A stretch of DNA of 64,000 nucleotides, taken from contig NZ_ATZA01000012.1 of assembly GCF_000427965.1 (NCBI RefSeq), forward strand, positions 60,863 to 124,862, read 5' to 3'. This document shows, one piece after another, positions 47,074 through 55,779 of this stretch. This stretch comes from Olivibacter sitiensis DSM 17696. Lineage in GTDB: Bacteria > Bacteroidota > Bacteroidia > Sphingobacteriales > Sphingobacteriaceae. A program made the position numbers and the translations under genes. The notes under the pieces are model-generated. The model was given only the letters and a program-made list of their open reading frames with translations. It made no database searches and had not been told where the DNA came from. Every line of letters begins with the position of its first letter. Within the stretch, counting starts at the first letter, position 1.

Positions 47074-47736
47074 TTATGACCGCATATTGTTGTAGCGCTC
47101 AACAGCTTCAACAATATCCTCTTTGATGAACTCCCAGTATTTGCCTCGTAAACATACGGGATCAAATTCGTCGTCCGCTAAGGTAAAATCTGTAAAATTT
47201 TTTAAAATGACGTCTTTGTCATGCGTGTAAGGATAGCGATGTTGATGTAATGCTATCATAGCCTGGATATCGTGATTAATCAGCAGCTCATGCAAATCCC
47301 AAAAATCTTTCTTTCGGCCGACACGTTGAACAACATCGACCTTCATGGCAATAATCTCCTCTACGGTGGCTAATCGAATGCCGTCTACTATCAAGGCAGG
47401 CTGTATGAACGTATCGGTATAAAACACATCCAACTTGACGGTATTATCGTTATCAGTACCTATACTGTAAGACTTTCCCATTGCTGGGTCAATCCCCGAA
47501 GAATGAACGTGGAAGGGAAAGGTATTTTCTATAAAATAATCAATCTCTTTGAAGGCAATACTGCCGTATGGCGCGTCCGTGAATAAGTCGATATCTACTG
47601 ATATGCGATGACCGATCTGGAGACTAAGCGCAGTGCCACCCACCAATCGAAATTGCATGAATGCGGAGGACTCCATTAAAGTGATCAATGAATCTTTCAA
47701 GAGATTCGTAACGGTACCATAAAATAAACTACTCAT
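47074..47736 (-). CDS. AbiEii/AbiGii-type nucleotidyltransferase toxin
   Basis: A 220-residue protein with the nucleotidyltransferase signature LVGGTALSLQIGHRISVDID, including the paired Asp, then VKLDVFYTD and the AbiEii helix EEIIAMKVDVVQRVGRKKDF with Lys and DFWDL. AbiEii toxins add nucleotides to tRNA and act in type IV toxin-antitoxin or phage abortive infection. It starts 5 bp after an HTH antitoxin gene. Confidence 0.88.
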   Translation of the reverse strand: MSSLFYGTVTNLLKDSLITLMESSAFMQFRLVGGTALSLQIGHRISVDIDLFTDAPYGSIAFKEIDYFIENTFPFHVHSSGIDPAMGKSYSIGTDNDNTVKLDVFYTDTFIQPALIVDGIRLATVEEIIAMKVDVVQRVGRKKDFWDLHELLINHDIQAMIALHQHRYPYTHDKDVILKNFTDFTLADDEFDPVCLRGKYWEFIKEDIVEAVERYNNMRS

Positions 47737-47741
47737 CCCTA

Positions 47742-48233
47742 TTAATTTGGTTTATAGATGGTGTATGGAGTTCTGGCTTTGGACTCCTCTAATGCCTTCC
47801 TTACTTTTTCGAGGCCATAAAAACGCGTTATCTCTTCTTTGTCATCTTCATTGCCACGTTCAAAAACGCGTTGGATAACCGCACGGTATTGCTTCTGCCA
47901 GTCTATTTTGTTAATATCCGTATCCCAAAAAAGTGATGTACGGAGAACGGACAGATTTGGCGTAGGTTGAATTTCTTTTTCTTTGACCTTTTGGATATCG
48001 TAATAAGCCTGTAGAACTACCAACGTACCTTCTTCCAAACCTAGTTCCCGTTCGATTTTTAGTGCCAGAGCTGTACTAAGTCCGCGTTTGCCTTTGGTTA
48101 TTGCGTTAAACGTCTGTGGATGTTCGTCTAAAGACAATGCAAAAGGGCGCTGCTTAATCGCACGCCTCTTTAATTCGCGTTCGAGAACAATTCCCGGATG
48201 TATGCCTTTATATTTTTCGAACTGCTTAATCAT
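47742..48233 (-). CDS. HTH antitoxin (HigA-like N-terminus with DUF6922-like C-terminus)
   Basis: A 163-residue protein. The first 75 residues form a Cro/HigA-like helix-turn-helix (GIHPGIVLERELKRRAIKQ, AITKGKRGLSTALALKIERE). The C-terminal 60 residues contain FWDTDINKIDWQKQYRAVIQ and RVFERGNEDDKEEITRFYG, a small domain often found beside AbiEii toxins. It precedes the toxin gene by 5 bp and likely both represses the operon and neutralises the toxin. The two parts occur as separate proteins elsewhere, so this is a fusion. Confidence 0.8.
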   Translation of the reverse strand: MIKQFEKYKGIHPGIVLERELKRRAIKQRPFALSLDEHPQTFNAITKGKRGLSTALALKIERELGLEEGTLVVLQAYYDIQKVKEKEIQPTPNLSVLRTSLFWDTDINKIDWQKQYRAVIQRVFERGNEDDKEEITRFYGLEKVRKALEESKARTPYTIYKPN

Positions 48234-48302
48234 AGCACAAATATAAACATTTTTGTTTATATAAGTATAAATTTATAGAGCTGGATATTCTTACTCATGG
48301 AT

Positions 48303-48488
48303 TCAAATCACCGTCTTTATCTGCTCTTTATCTAAACCTAAATATTCACAGACTTCCTCCATACTAAGCAATTGGTGTGGTTGTTTGCCACGTATTTTTT
48401 TAATGGTATTATAGATGCGTAAGCTCTGCCGGTAGCTCTTGCCGGTGATACGGGCTATGTCCTTCGGATAAATACAGATTCTTCTCAT
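48303..48488 (-). CDS. Small DNA-binding-like protein
   Basis: A 61-residue basic protein (RICIYPKDIARITGKSYRQS, then LLSMEEVCEYLGLDKEQIK). It belongs to a widespread group of small Bacteroidota proteins with two short helices that look like a helix-turn-helix. No function is known. It is encoded upstream of, and in the same direction as, the AbiEii pair, with a gap of 69 bp. Confidence 0.6.
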   Translation of the reverse strand: MRRICIYPKDIARITGKSYRQSLRIYNTIKKIRGKQPHQLLSMEEVCEYLGLDKEQIKTVI

Positions 48489-48564
48489 TTCTATACTCTA
48501 TATACGCTTCATCTACCCTTTTGATATTAAGATAAGGTAGCATAGTAGTTCATCATTCTGATGC

Positions 48565-48584
48565 CCAACTTGGTAACAAGTTGG
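48565..48584. repeat. 8-bp perfect inverted repeat
   Basis: CCAACTTG and CAAGTTGG with a 4-bp spacer lie between the divergent genes at 48488 and 48766. It could be an operator for either side. Confidence 0.4.
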
Positions 48585-48765
48585 TATAAAGTTGAGGTGG
48601 AATCTTTGTTGCAATTTACGAAATAAACTTAGGAAGTATGTGACCATACTGACCTATTACCGCCATTTGGTACGTCGGCTCTTTTATAAAGACCTAATTA
48701 TCCCAATTTTTAACCTGTGATCACTGATTAGCTGCAGCAAAGGTGAATTTTAAAGTGAGTGTGAT

Positions 48766-49527
48766 ATGGCAAGACAATCAGGTATTATTAAATTAAAGGG
48801 TACTATCGGGGATATTACCTTTTACAAAAGCAAAGATGGCTATTTGGCCAGACAGAAAGGAGGCGTTGATAAGGAACGCTTCCATACCGATCCAAAATTT
48901 CAGCGAACGAGGGAAAACGCAGCAGAGTTTGCACGAGCTGGTAAAGCGAGTAAGGCATTGTGTACTGCGATCCGACCTGTCTTGAACAAAACTCAGGATT
49001 CGCGCATGATCTCCCGCTTGGTCAAGTCAATGATGCAGGTAATCAAAGCTGACCAAGTCAGCAATCGAGGATTACGCAATGTGTTGGATGGCGAGTTAGT
49101 TCTTTTACAAGGATTTGATTTCAACGGGAATGCCCGACTGAGTGCGACGGTATATGCTCCATATACCCCAACAATCGGTCGTGCGACAGGCTTATTGGAG
49201 GTGAACGTAGCGAGTTTTGTCCCGGACAGTCAAATTGTTGCTCCCGGGGGCACAACGCATTTTCGTTTGATCTCTGCGGGTGTTGAAGTGGATTTTGAGA
49301 ATGAAACTTTTGCGTTGGCGCAAAGCTCTTCTGCGGAGATCGCGTTTGACAATACGGTAAGCGGAGCTGTCAGCCTAAGCAACGACATCGGTGTGGTGGA
49401 TTCTACAAAGCCATTGTTCTTGGTTTTCGGGATTGAGTTCCTGCAACAGGTTAATGGAACGTTCTATGCGTTGAACAACGGTGCATACAATGCTTTGAGT
49501 TTGGTGTTGGTTGATACTGGTGTGTAA
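48766..49527 (+). CDS. Bacteroidota-specific protein of unknown function, first gene of a cassette
   Basis: A 253-residue protein beginning MARQSGIIKLKGTIGDITFY. This opening (xGxIKLKGTIGDITFYKxxDG) recurs in many Bacteroidota proteins of unknown role. The first 110 residues are basic and helical (RTRENAAEFARAGKASKAL), and the rest is beta-rich and resembles a capsid- or tail-like immunoglobulin-type domain; that resemblance is only by eye. It overlaps the next gene by one base (TAATG), so the cassette is translated as a unit. Confidence 0.7.
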   Translation: MARQSGIIKLKGTIGDITFYKSKDGYLARQKGGVDKERFHTDPKFQRTRENAAEFARAGKASKALCTAIRPVLNKTQDSRMISRLVKSMMQVIKADQVSNRGLRNVLDGELVLLQGFDFNGNARLSATVYAPYTPTIGRATGLLEVNVASFVPDSQIVAPGGTTHFRLISAGVEVDFENETFALAQSSSAEIAFDNTVSGAVSLSNDIGVVDSTKPLFLVFGIEFLQQVNGTFYALNNGAYNALSLVLVDTGV

Positions 49528-49937
49528 TGTTGGTGGCGAAATTGTTGCGGACGTACGGTGACCGAGGTACCAATGGTGAGATTTGGATTGGTGATGACTT
49601 GGTGTGTTATGCTATTGAATTGCCTTGGCGCGAAAACGTCCGTAACATTTCCTGTATTCCTGAAGGAACTTACCCATTAGCCAAGCGATACAGCAAACGA
49701 TTTGGATGGCATATTCTGGTAAGAGACGTACCGATGCGAAGTGCCATTTTATTTCATCCTGCCAATAATGCAGAGAAAGAATTGCGTGGATGTATTGCAC
49801 CTGTTAGCGAGCTGACTGGGGAAGGCAAAGGAATAAGATCCAGAGTAGCATTCGAAAAGTTGAAAGGGGCTATTTACGCTACTTTGGATCAGGGACAGGA
49901 AGTAGTTTTGGTTATTGAAAGAAAGGAGAAAGAATGA
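49527..49937 (+). CDS. DUF5675-family protein
   Basis: A 136-residue protein with the family's ELPWRENVRNISCIPEGTYP, ILFHPANNAEKELRGCIAP and a C-terminal helix. The conserved His and Cys (LFHPAN, LRGCIA) recall L,D-transpeptidase or lysis-type folds, and relatives occur in phage genomes. It starts on the last base of the previous stop and overlaps the following gene by ATGA. A cell-wall-active role is plausible given the small membrane proteins after it. Confidence 0.75.
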   Translation: MLVAKLLRTYGDRGTNGEIWIGDDLVCYAIELPWRENVRNISCIPEGTYPLAKRYSKRFGWHILVRDVPMRSAILFHPANNAEKELRGCIAPVSELTGEGKGIRSRVAFEKLKGAIYATLDQGQEVVLVIERKEKE

Positions 49938-50176
49938 ATGTTTTAGAAAGAGCTCAGGCGCCAACACCCAAATTTTTCAAGGTGCTGCGCAGTATAGGTT
50001 TGATCGTTGCTGCCGTCGGCGGAGCAATTGTAACCGCTCCAGTGACACTTCCGGTTGCCGTGGTGACCATTGGTGGTTATTTGACTGTGGCTGGTGGTGT
50101 TTTGTCTGCCATTAGCCAGATTACGGTTGATGATAAAGATAAGTCGGAAGGCTCAAAGGAGGCTCCCGATGAATAG
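49934..50176 (+). CDS. Small membrane protein, holin-like
   Basis: An 80-residue protein with a basic N-terminus and two hydrophobic segments (IGLIVAAVGGAIVTAP, VAVVTIGGYLTVAGGVLSAI), followed by a charged tail (DDKDKSEGSKEAPDE). The layout fits a holin or pore-forming peptide. It overlaps DUF5675 by ATGA and the next gene by 8 bp. Confidence 0.6.
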   Translation: MNVLERAQAPTPKFFKVLRSIGLIVAAVGGAIVTAPVTLPVAVVTIGGYLTVAGGVLSAISQITVDDKDKSEGSKEAPDE

Positions 50177-50339
50177 AACTGCGGTAGGTATGGGAACATG
50201 TGGAGGTCTATTGATGGGAATTTTTCCATCATTGCTCATAGGCGATATTTTCCGTACCGTTATACTGGCAATTGTTGGCGCGACAGTTAGTTTTTTTGTA
50301 TCTTTACTACTCGCGCATTTAGTGAAAAGAAAACGATAA
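50169..50339 (+). CDS. Second small membrane protein of the cassette
   Basis: A 56-residue protein with two membrane segments (GMGTCGGLLMGIFPSLLIG, TVILAIVGATVSFFVSLLLA) and a basic end (LVKRKR). The longer frame beginning at 50094 is rejected since its ATG lies inside the preceding gene. Its ATG overlaps the end of that gene, keeping the tight coupling of the cassette. A terminator follows 25 bp later. Confidence 0.55.
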   Translation: MNRTAVGMGTCGGLLMGIFPSLLIGDIFRTVILAIVGATVSFFVSLLLAHLVKRKR

Positions 50340-50363
50340 AGTTGTGGTGGCTTTATTCATTAG

Positions 50364-50394
50364 AAAAGCTCGGCAAATGCCGGGCTTTTATTTT
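50364..50394 (+). terminator. Terminator of the 48766-50339 cassette
   Basis: Twelve-base arms with one G-T pair (50364-50375 and 50378-50389) and a very short loop precede a T-run. It lies in the first codons of a longer open frame, which shows that the FRG gene begins downstream at 50431. Confidence 0.75.
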
Positions 50395-50430
50395 GATAAT
50401 CTGAAATATGAACAATATCTGAAAATATAC

Positions 50431-51147
50431 ATGGCTAAGTTTGAGGAAACGGAAATAAATAGTCTTTCAGAATTTATAAAACTTATTGAAAGACGTGGTC
50501 GACCTGACGGAAAGAGAATGATTCTTTACCGAGGGCAAAATGTGGACAAAGCTTTAATTCCGGGCATCGCACGACATCTTTATAGAAAGAGTAGAGAGGT
50601 TAACGAAATAAGAATGTTCAATGAGTTTAAAAGATCTTCCCTTCCGCACTTGCAGTCCAACCCAAAAAATGATTTAGAATGGTTAACAATTGCACAACAT
50701 TATGGTATTCCTACTAGGCTACTGGATTGGACTGATAATCCATTGGCTGCCTTATATTTCGCAGTTAGCAAGGAGTCTATGGAGGAGAGCAATGCTGTGG
50801 TTTGGGTCTTTTCGGCAAGTATGGATAATAAAATTTTCACTGAAGATCAGAATTTTGATGTTTTTAAGGAGAAAGAATTGAAAATTTTCAAACCTTCAAC
50901 AATTATTGACAGAGTGGGATCTCAGTCTGGATGGTTTAGCTACCATCCTTATCATTCACAAGGCTATTATCAAAGAATAGATCAAGAGTATAGTGACAAA
51001 GATATCAGACTACATAAGATCTTAATAAAGAAAGAAAAATCAGATAACATTAAGCACACTTTGGAAGCTTGTGGTATAAACAAGTATTCAATATTCAGAG
51101 ATTTAGATTCACTCGGCCAATATATCTTCTTAAAAAACAAGTCTTAG
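50431..51147 (+). CDS. FRG-domain protein
   Basis: A 238-residue protein with the FRG signatures ILYRGQNVDKALIPGIAR and IAQHYGIPTRLLDWTDNPLA followed by ALYFAVS. FRG domains resemble ADP-ribosyltransferase-like folds and occur in defence islands and toxins; no biochemical role is firmly established for this type. The start at 50431 is chosen because a terminator occupies the codons upstream. It stands beside the lysis-like cassette and before a repeat-rich gap. Confidence 0.75.
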   Translation: MAKFEETEINSLSEFIKLIERRGRPDGKRMILYRGQNVDKALIPGIARHLYRKSREVNEIRMFNEFKRSSLPHLQSNPKNDLEWLTIAQHYGIPTRLLDWTDNPLAALYFAVSKESMEESNAVVWVFSASMDNKIFTEDQNFDVFKEKELKIFKPSTIIDRVGSQSGWFSYHPYHSQGYYQRIDQEYSDKDIRLHKILIKKEKSDNIKHTLEACGINKYSIFRDLDSLGQYIFLKNKS

Positions 51148-51204
51148 AATATTTATTCCAAAAGAAAAAAGAGAAAAAAAGAAAGTGGTATTTCAATGAC
51201 TTGC

Positions 51205-51294
51205 TGGCTAATAAAGCAAGGTTTTTCCAAAAAATACTATCCAGAGGATGGAGATTTTTTGGAAAAGCTCGTCCTTGACCTTGCTGTTTAGCCA
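51205..51294. repeat. 90-bp imperfect hairpin after the FRG gene
   Basis: The core arms (51223-51235 and 51254-51266) match perfectly over 13 bp. Further in, ATCC pairs with GGAT around an AGA loop. Outside, AGCAAGGT pairs with ACCTTGCT and TGGCTA with TAGCCA after short bulges. It could be a miniature mobile element or a structured RNA. Confidence 0.5.
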
Positions 51295-51391
51295 TCTTAC
51301 ATTATCTTACTTTGCTTTTTTGATTTTTATGGGCTGTTATATTTATTGTATGCATTTTTTGTCGGAAAGCTTAATTCTTCTGCTAACGGCT

Positions 51392-51435
51392 GGTAGCTGG
51401 CTGCAATGAGCGTAGCGGATTGCTGACCAGCTACC
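51392..51435. repeat. Hairpin in the G/C-richer segment
   Basis: GGTAGCTGG (51392-51400) pairs with CCAGCTACC (51427-51435), and the inner CTGCAAT and ATTGCTG nearly match, enclosing GAGCGTAGCGG. Confidence 0.5.
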
Positions 51436-51639
51436 AAGCTTCGCGAGCCGCCTGCGAGTGGAGCGAGGGTGCCGGACCAAGAGGTACAAAGTACCGGGGG
51501 ACGGCATATGTAGGTGAGCTTGGCTGGCGGTATTTTTGATGTGTGGAGTTTGTGGTTTGGGAGTTTCAAAAATGGTGACAGCCGAAAGCTCGCCTACACA
51601 AGGTGGACTAGGCATGCATGGGGAAAAGCAAGTGATGGA

Positions 51640-52170
51640 GGACTGGAATGGTGCTGGACAACGTAGCCGATAATGAAGCATAGCGAAATGAAGGCGGCCC
51701 GCAGTACAGCTCCATAGAAGGACGAAATCACTTGCAGGAGCAACCGACTGGTCATGCAAAAATAATGACAATCTGCGTAGCACCCTGGGGGCGAATAGGC
51801 TCTACACTGATATAGGTTTGTGAAGGGATGTGTAGTGCCTATCGGATTGGCGTTATTTTTTGCAAAAGGAGATTGCGACCTGTGCGTTGGCCTGCCTATG
51901 GCCACCGCAGCCCGAGCGACCTGCAGGCGAGCCAAACTCGAGGCGGCGATGGATGGCGTGGTGCTACATGGAATGAAATGGAATACAGCTCCACGCCAGA
52001 CAAAGTAGCCGCCTATGAGGAGGACGAACTGAACTGCAAGGATGATGACAATCTGCGCAGCACCCGGAGGGCCAATAGACGCTATCCCAATGCCTTTGGA
52101 ATTGAGCCCCCATGGATAGGGTCTATTTGGATTGGCGACATACTTGCTGAAGGAGGACGACGAATGCCTT
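51640..52170. repeat. Diverged tandem duplication, period about 280 bp
   Basis: TACAGCTCCA occurs at 51705 and 51984, GACAATCTGCG at 51767 and 52047 followed by AGCACCC and GAATAG/CAATAG, and GGATTGGCG at about 51845 and 52132. The spacings of 279-287 bp show two diverged copies of one unit that has no evident coding content. Confidence 0.5.
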
Positions 52171-52240
52171 ATTTCCTCCCCTTTATACTATTGTGTCATA
52201 AACTTAGGATAGTTTAAGATAAATGGTATCATTACCAATC

Positions 52241-52281
52241 GTGGTACGATAAGACCTAAAAATTGGGTCTTATCGTACCAC
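52241..52281. repeat. 16-bp perfect inverted repeat
   Basis: Arms 52241-52256 and 52266-52281 are perfect copies around a 9-base loop, about 98 bp beyond the stop of the helicase gene. No T-run follows on either strand, so it may be a mobile-element or protein-binding palindrome or stabilise the 3' end of the mRNA. Confidence 0.55.
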
Positions 52282-52378
52282 AAAAGGTAAAGGTATTGGA
52301 TAGTGTTATCATATCATGCAATTTTTACGGTATCAATAACATTCCATCAACCCCGTTTCACCGCCTCCTCAGTGTCAA

Positions 52379-55300
52379 TCACAGACAGGACGCCATTTCC
52401 AAGTATCGGCAAAACGCATTTGCCAATTTCATCTGCTTCACACTTCGACAATCCGGTTCGAACAATGAAGGGTTCCCTACGAGTATAAAGACTGCTTTTG
52501 CGCGCGATACCGCTACATTCAGCCGATTTAAACTGTAAAGAAATTCCATTCCACGCGGAGCGTCTTCTGGAGAAGAAGTAGCTAACGAGAAGATAACTAT
52601 GGGCGCTTCTTGTCCTTGGAATTTATCTACGGTACCTGCTTGTACTTCATCTGGCAATTTTCCTTTCAGTAAATCAACTTGTGCATTATAGGGAGCAATT
52701 ACTTTAATATGCTCGTGTTTGACGATATGCTGTCTACCTTCCGCATCGGTGTAAATAGCATCGCCTTTGATCAATTCGTGGATAATTTGTGCCACATGTT
52801 CGGCTTCTTGAACGGCGGAATTTTGATTGCCTTCATGAGTAACGGCTTCAAACCACAACCCGGAGCCGTTGAAACGTGTATTTCCCGAGATGTTTTGCTG
52901 TGCCAATTCTGATCTTGAGTGCAATTTGCTCTCGTAGAAAAGTTCGGAAACAAATGCGCATATCGATGGATGGAGCCGCCACGTTTCATGCAGAAAAATT
53001 CCCTTCTCAGTTGTTATTGTTTGCGAATCCTTGAGAATGTGTTCAAGCGCAGATACTTCCGTTCCCTCCGGGTGGCTACCCTGTTGAGGCTGCTGCAACT
53101 GCTGCGGGTCTCCTAACAACACCAGATTCCTGGCTGCCTGAGAAACAGCTACAGTATCTATAAGCGACAGTTGCCCTGCCTCATCTACAAATAGTACGTC
53201 CACGCTCGTAGCCAGTTCTTCCCTGGACCAAAAAAATGTCGTACCACCGATCAGTTGTACATCAGGATCTACAGCCGCTTTGGCGCCGGCTCCATTGTCC
53301 TTATAAACCTTTATATTCGCTTGAGCATCATCAAGTCCTGCTGCACCTGCTTTTATACAGTTCAGTTGGATGTCGCGCTCGGAAGTAAATTCTATCACTT
53401 TCTGCATCAGTCCAACGATGACCTTATGGCTCAATGCGGTAATGCCTACTTTTTTACCGGATTGAATCAGGCTGATGATCATATTGGCGGCGGTATGGCT
53501 TTTGCCTGCACCCGGAGGCCCTTGAATAGGCAGTACTCCGTTATCCAATACTGAAGCCCACGCCACGGCTCGTTCCTGAGGGTGTTTGTCGCATAAAAAG
53601 GGACTAGCCGTACGAGGCAAATAATTCAACAATAAATCCCTACCTGCCCGATAGTCGCCCTCAGCGTCGATTCCATGGGTTGCAGCCCATTCTGCTATTC
53701 GGAAAATAGCATCTTCTTTCACTTTATCATTAATCAATAAATGCCTGAATATCGCTGTTGGATGGGTGTCCGCTTTGGACGGACCTTTCTTAATTGTTAC
53801 CAATCGAGATATCGTATCAATTGAAATGACCTCACCAAGACGGTCGCCATCTCCCGTAACCACTTCGTCCTTCGCTCTTAAATCACAATCTTGGTCGGAA
53901 AAAGCATATGTGTCAACCACGCTCCGTTTATCAAGTACACGGACTCCAGTAAAATGTAGTCCTGAAAGAGCAGATTTTTCCTCCAATAATTCTTCTTCAG
54001 GCATTTCCTTAAGTCTAAAAAACTCCCACCAAAGCGCTTTTTTCTCTCGTCTGTACCAATCCAACATATGAGCCAGCAACCACTTAGCTTGCTGTTCATC
54101 AGTTCGTTCACCAACGTCAACAGGGATTTCGGCCATCAGCGCATCAAATACCGGTTTTATTTTCTCTTGGTGTTCTGTCACTCCATCACTTGGTGCCCCC
54201 TCTTCTAACGCTGGTCTCGGAATATCGAAACCTTGTTGTATCTGTTCGCTTCTCAACTGTTCAAGCCATATTCTCAACCCCCTTGTCGATAGGCAATCTT
54301 CCATATTATACTGTTTGACAGCCTGTTTTGTTTCATCGGTAATAGCGTCCACATTGTTCCTTTCCAGCAATCCCTCCAATAACCGTAATTGCGAAGAGGC
54401 CTCACGCAGGTCAAGCTGCCTAATAAATCCATGGAATTGTTCCAATTCCTTTAAGGAATACGTTTCCACACCGGCCCGTAGCGCCTGCCGGGTGATGCTG
54501 TGCAAATCAACGAATCGCTGCCCCCTTAGTAAGCGGTCAACCTCCTCCTCACGTGTTCCGTATTTGCCCGCCAGCCTCTTCAGTGCTCCGGTTTCATATC
54601 CCGTAAAATGGTAAATATGGAAATCAGGATAACGCTCCCAGTTTTCCATCATGAGATCCATGAACGATTCAAAGGCAACTTTTTCTTGTTCTGGAGTAAA
54701 TGCCCATAAAGCATGGTAATCTTCGAAGGTGTGCTCGAAAACGAATCCGAACAAATATTCCATTCCTGAAGTGCCCACAAACGGATCACCTTCGAAATCA
54801 AAAAACACATCCCCTGGCGAGGGTTCGGGTAAGCGACACAGACCCCGGCCCATTTCAAGCGGAAGGCATTCGTAGACTTTTTCATTCCGTTCACGAGCTT
54901 CCAGCTGTACACGAGCCTGTTCTTTTAGTCGCGTATAAGTTTCTTTAGCGCCTTTTGAAGGTTTGGGCAAAGGAAATGCCATGTGTGCAAAGCCCTCCAA
55001 TGTATCGACCTGCCATTCATTAATCTGCTTTGCGTGTGTGTTGGCCAAGCCGGCCACTAGAGATAAATGATCATCCGCTCTGCGTTTCCCTATGCAAGAC
55101 TGCCACCAACGGCAGATATCGCAATGCGGCACCGGATCAGGGTAGGTAGCCGCTATATTGCCTGGCTCGATGAAACGCTCTAGATTTCGTTTTACCAATC
55201 GATAATAAGCCAAGTAATCATCTACCCGGTACGAAAGTCTTCTAAGTCCGTCTTCGGGTGTGATGACATGCACATACTCCGGCATCACACCTTGTATTTC

Positions 55301-55765
55301 GGCTACCATCTCCGCATATAAACACAATTGCAATAGTGTTCCGGCTCGAGTTTCTTTCGCCAGTTTAGAATCCACTACTTCATACGACCAATTACCCAAT
55401 GCACTTGGTCTCTCTACACGCTCTAGGAAATCGGCGCGTCCTGTCCACTGTCCACTCTGTAGGGTCGCTTGATAAATGACATCGCTACCAGCCTTCATGG
55501 CGCTCAATGTTCGCTCAAATGCACTTCCATTATCTTCAGAAGGTATTGCGACCAGATTTTTCCCTTGTTCTCGGAGGGTGTTCAGATACATGTCCTCAAA
55601 CTCCTGTCCCCGTTCCTGCAATAAAGCTAACATAGGGTCTCGGTATTTCGGTGCCTCTATTTCTCCATTGGCCAAGGCCATATTCAGAAAACTCAGATGG
55701 TTACAAGCGATATGGTTGGACAGGTCACTTGCCGATAGTACGAAATTGTTATTAACTAGGTTCAT
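52379..55765 (-). CDS. TM0106-family RecB-like nuclease fused to SF1 helicase
   Basis: A 1128-residue protein. The N-terminal third holds the RecB-type nuclease (VVDSKLAKETRAGTLLQLCL followed by YAE) with a Cys-rich motif (CDICRWWQSCIGKRRADDHLS). A middle RNase H-like segment follows (GDVFFDFEGDP, FHIYHFTGYETGALKRL). The C-terminal third is a UvrD/DNA2-like helicase with Walker A GPPGAGKSHTAANMI, Walker B LFVDEAGQL, motif V VDKFQGQEAPIVIFS and motif VI LNVAVSRAKAVF. It would unwind and cut DNA or RNA-DNA. The start at 55765 is chosen because the next gene ends 15 bp upstream. It forms an operon with an HNH-like gene and sits in a defence-like region. Confidence 0.85.
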   Translation of the reverse strand: MNLVNNNFVLSASDLSNHIACNHLSFLNMALANGEIEAPKYRDPMLALLQERGQEFEDMYLNTLREQGKNLVAIPSEDNGSAFERTLSAMKAGSDVIYQATLQSGQWTGRADFLERVERPSALGNWSYEVVDSKLAKETRAGTLLQLCLYAEMVAEIQGVMPEYVHVITPEDGLRRLSYRVDDYLAYYRLVKRNLERFIEPGNIAATYPDPVPHCDICRWWQSCIGKRRADDHLSLVAGLANTHAKQINEWQVDTLEGFAHMAFPLPKPSKGAKETYTRLKEQARVQLEARERNEKVYECLPLEMGRGLCRLPEPSPGDVFFDFEGDPFVGTSGMEYLFGFVFEHTFEDYHALWAFTPEQEKVAFESFMDLMMENWERYPDFHIYHFTGYETGALKRLAGKYGTREEEVDRLLRGQRFVDLHSITRQALRAGVETYSLKELEQFHGFIRQLDLREASSQLRLLEGLLERNNVDAITDETKQAVKQYNMEDCLSTRGLRIWLEQLRSEQIQQGFDIPRPALEEGAPSDGVTEHQEKIKPVFDALMAEIPVDVGERTDEQQAKWLLAHMLDWYRREKKALWWEFFRLKEMPEEELLEEKSALSGLHFTGVRVLDKRSVVDTYAFSDQDCDLRAKDEVVTGDGDRLGEVISIDTISRLVTIKKGPSKADTHPTAIFRHLLINDKVKEDAIFRIAEWAATHGIDAEGDYRAGRDLLLNYLPRTASPFLCDKHPQERAVAWASVLDNGVLPIQGPPGAGKSHTAANMIISLIQSGKKVGITALSHKVIVGLMQKVIEFTSERDIQLNCIKAGAAGLDDAQANIKVYKDNGAGAKAAVDPDVQLIGGTTFFWSREELATSVDVLFVDEAGQLSLIDTVAVSQAARNLVLLGDPQQLQQPQQGSHPEGTEVSALEHILKDSQTITTEKGIFLHETWRLHPSICAFVSELFYESKLHSRSELAQQNISGNTRFNGSGLWFEAVTHEGNQNSAVQEAEHVAQIIHELIKGDAIYTDAEGRQHIVKHEHIKVIAPYNAQVDLLKGKLPDEVQAGTVDKFQGQEAPIVIFSLATSSPEDAPRGMEFLYSLNRLNVAVSRAKAVFILVGNPSLFEPDCRSVKQMKLANAFCRYLEMASCL

Positions 55766-55779
55766 AATGATAAAGTTTG

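Larger units (their letters stand above)
51148..52378. other. 1.2-kb non-coding, repeat-rich stretch
   Basis: No frame here looks like protein; the longest (51828-52217) is low-complexity in pattern and crosses a repeat. The first 200 bp are A/T-rich and include a long hairpin. From about 51360 the composition becomes G/C-richer, with a tandem duplication of about 280 bp and further hairpins. I recognise no RNA family. Confidence 0.5.

Noticed and set aside
51640..52170. CRISPR array or diversity-generating template repeat
   Set aside because: Only two diverged long copies, no short regular repeats and no cas or reverse transcriptase gene.
51828..52217. 129-codon frame as a protein
   Set aside because: It spans the tandem repeat, has no family resemblance and no good ribosome binding site.
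51360..52230. Known structural RNA (RNase P, tmRNA or SRP RNA)
   Set aside because: None of the conserved core sequences of these RNAs is visible on either strand.
52257..52290. Terminator for the nuclease-helicase operon
   Set aside because: The hairpin is strong, but no T-run follows in the direction of transcription.
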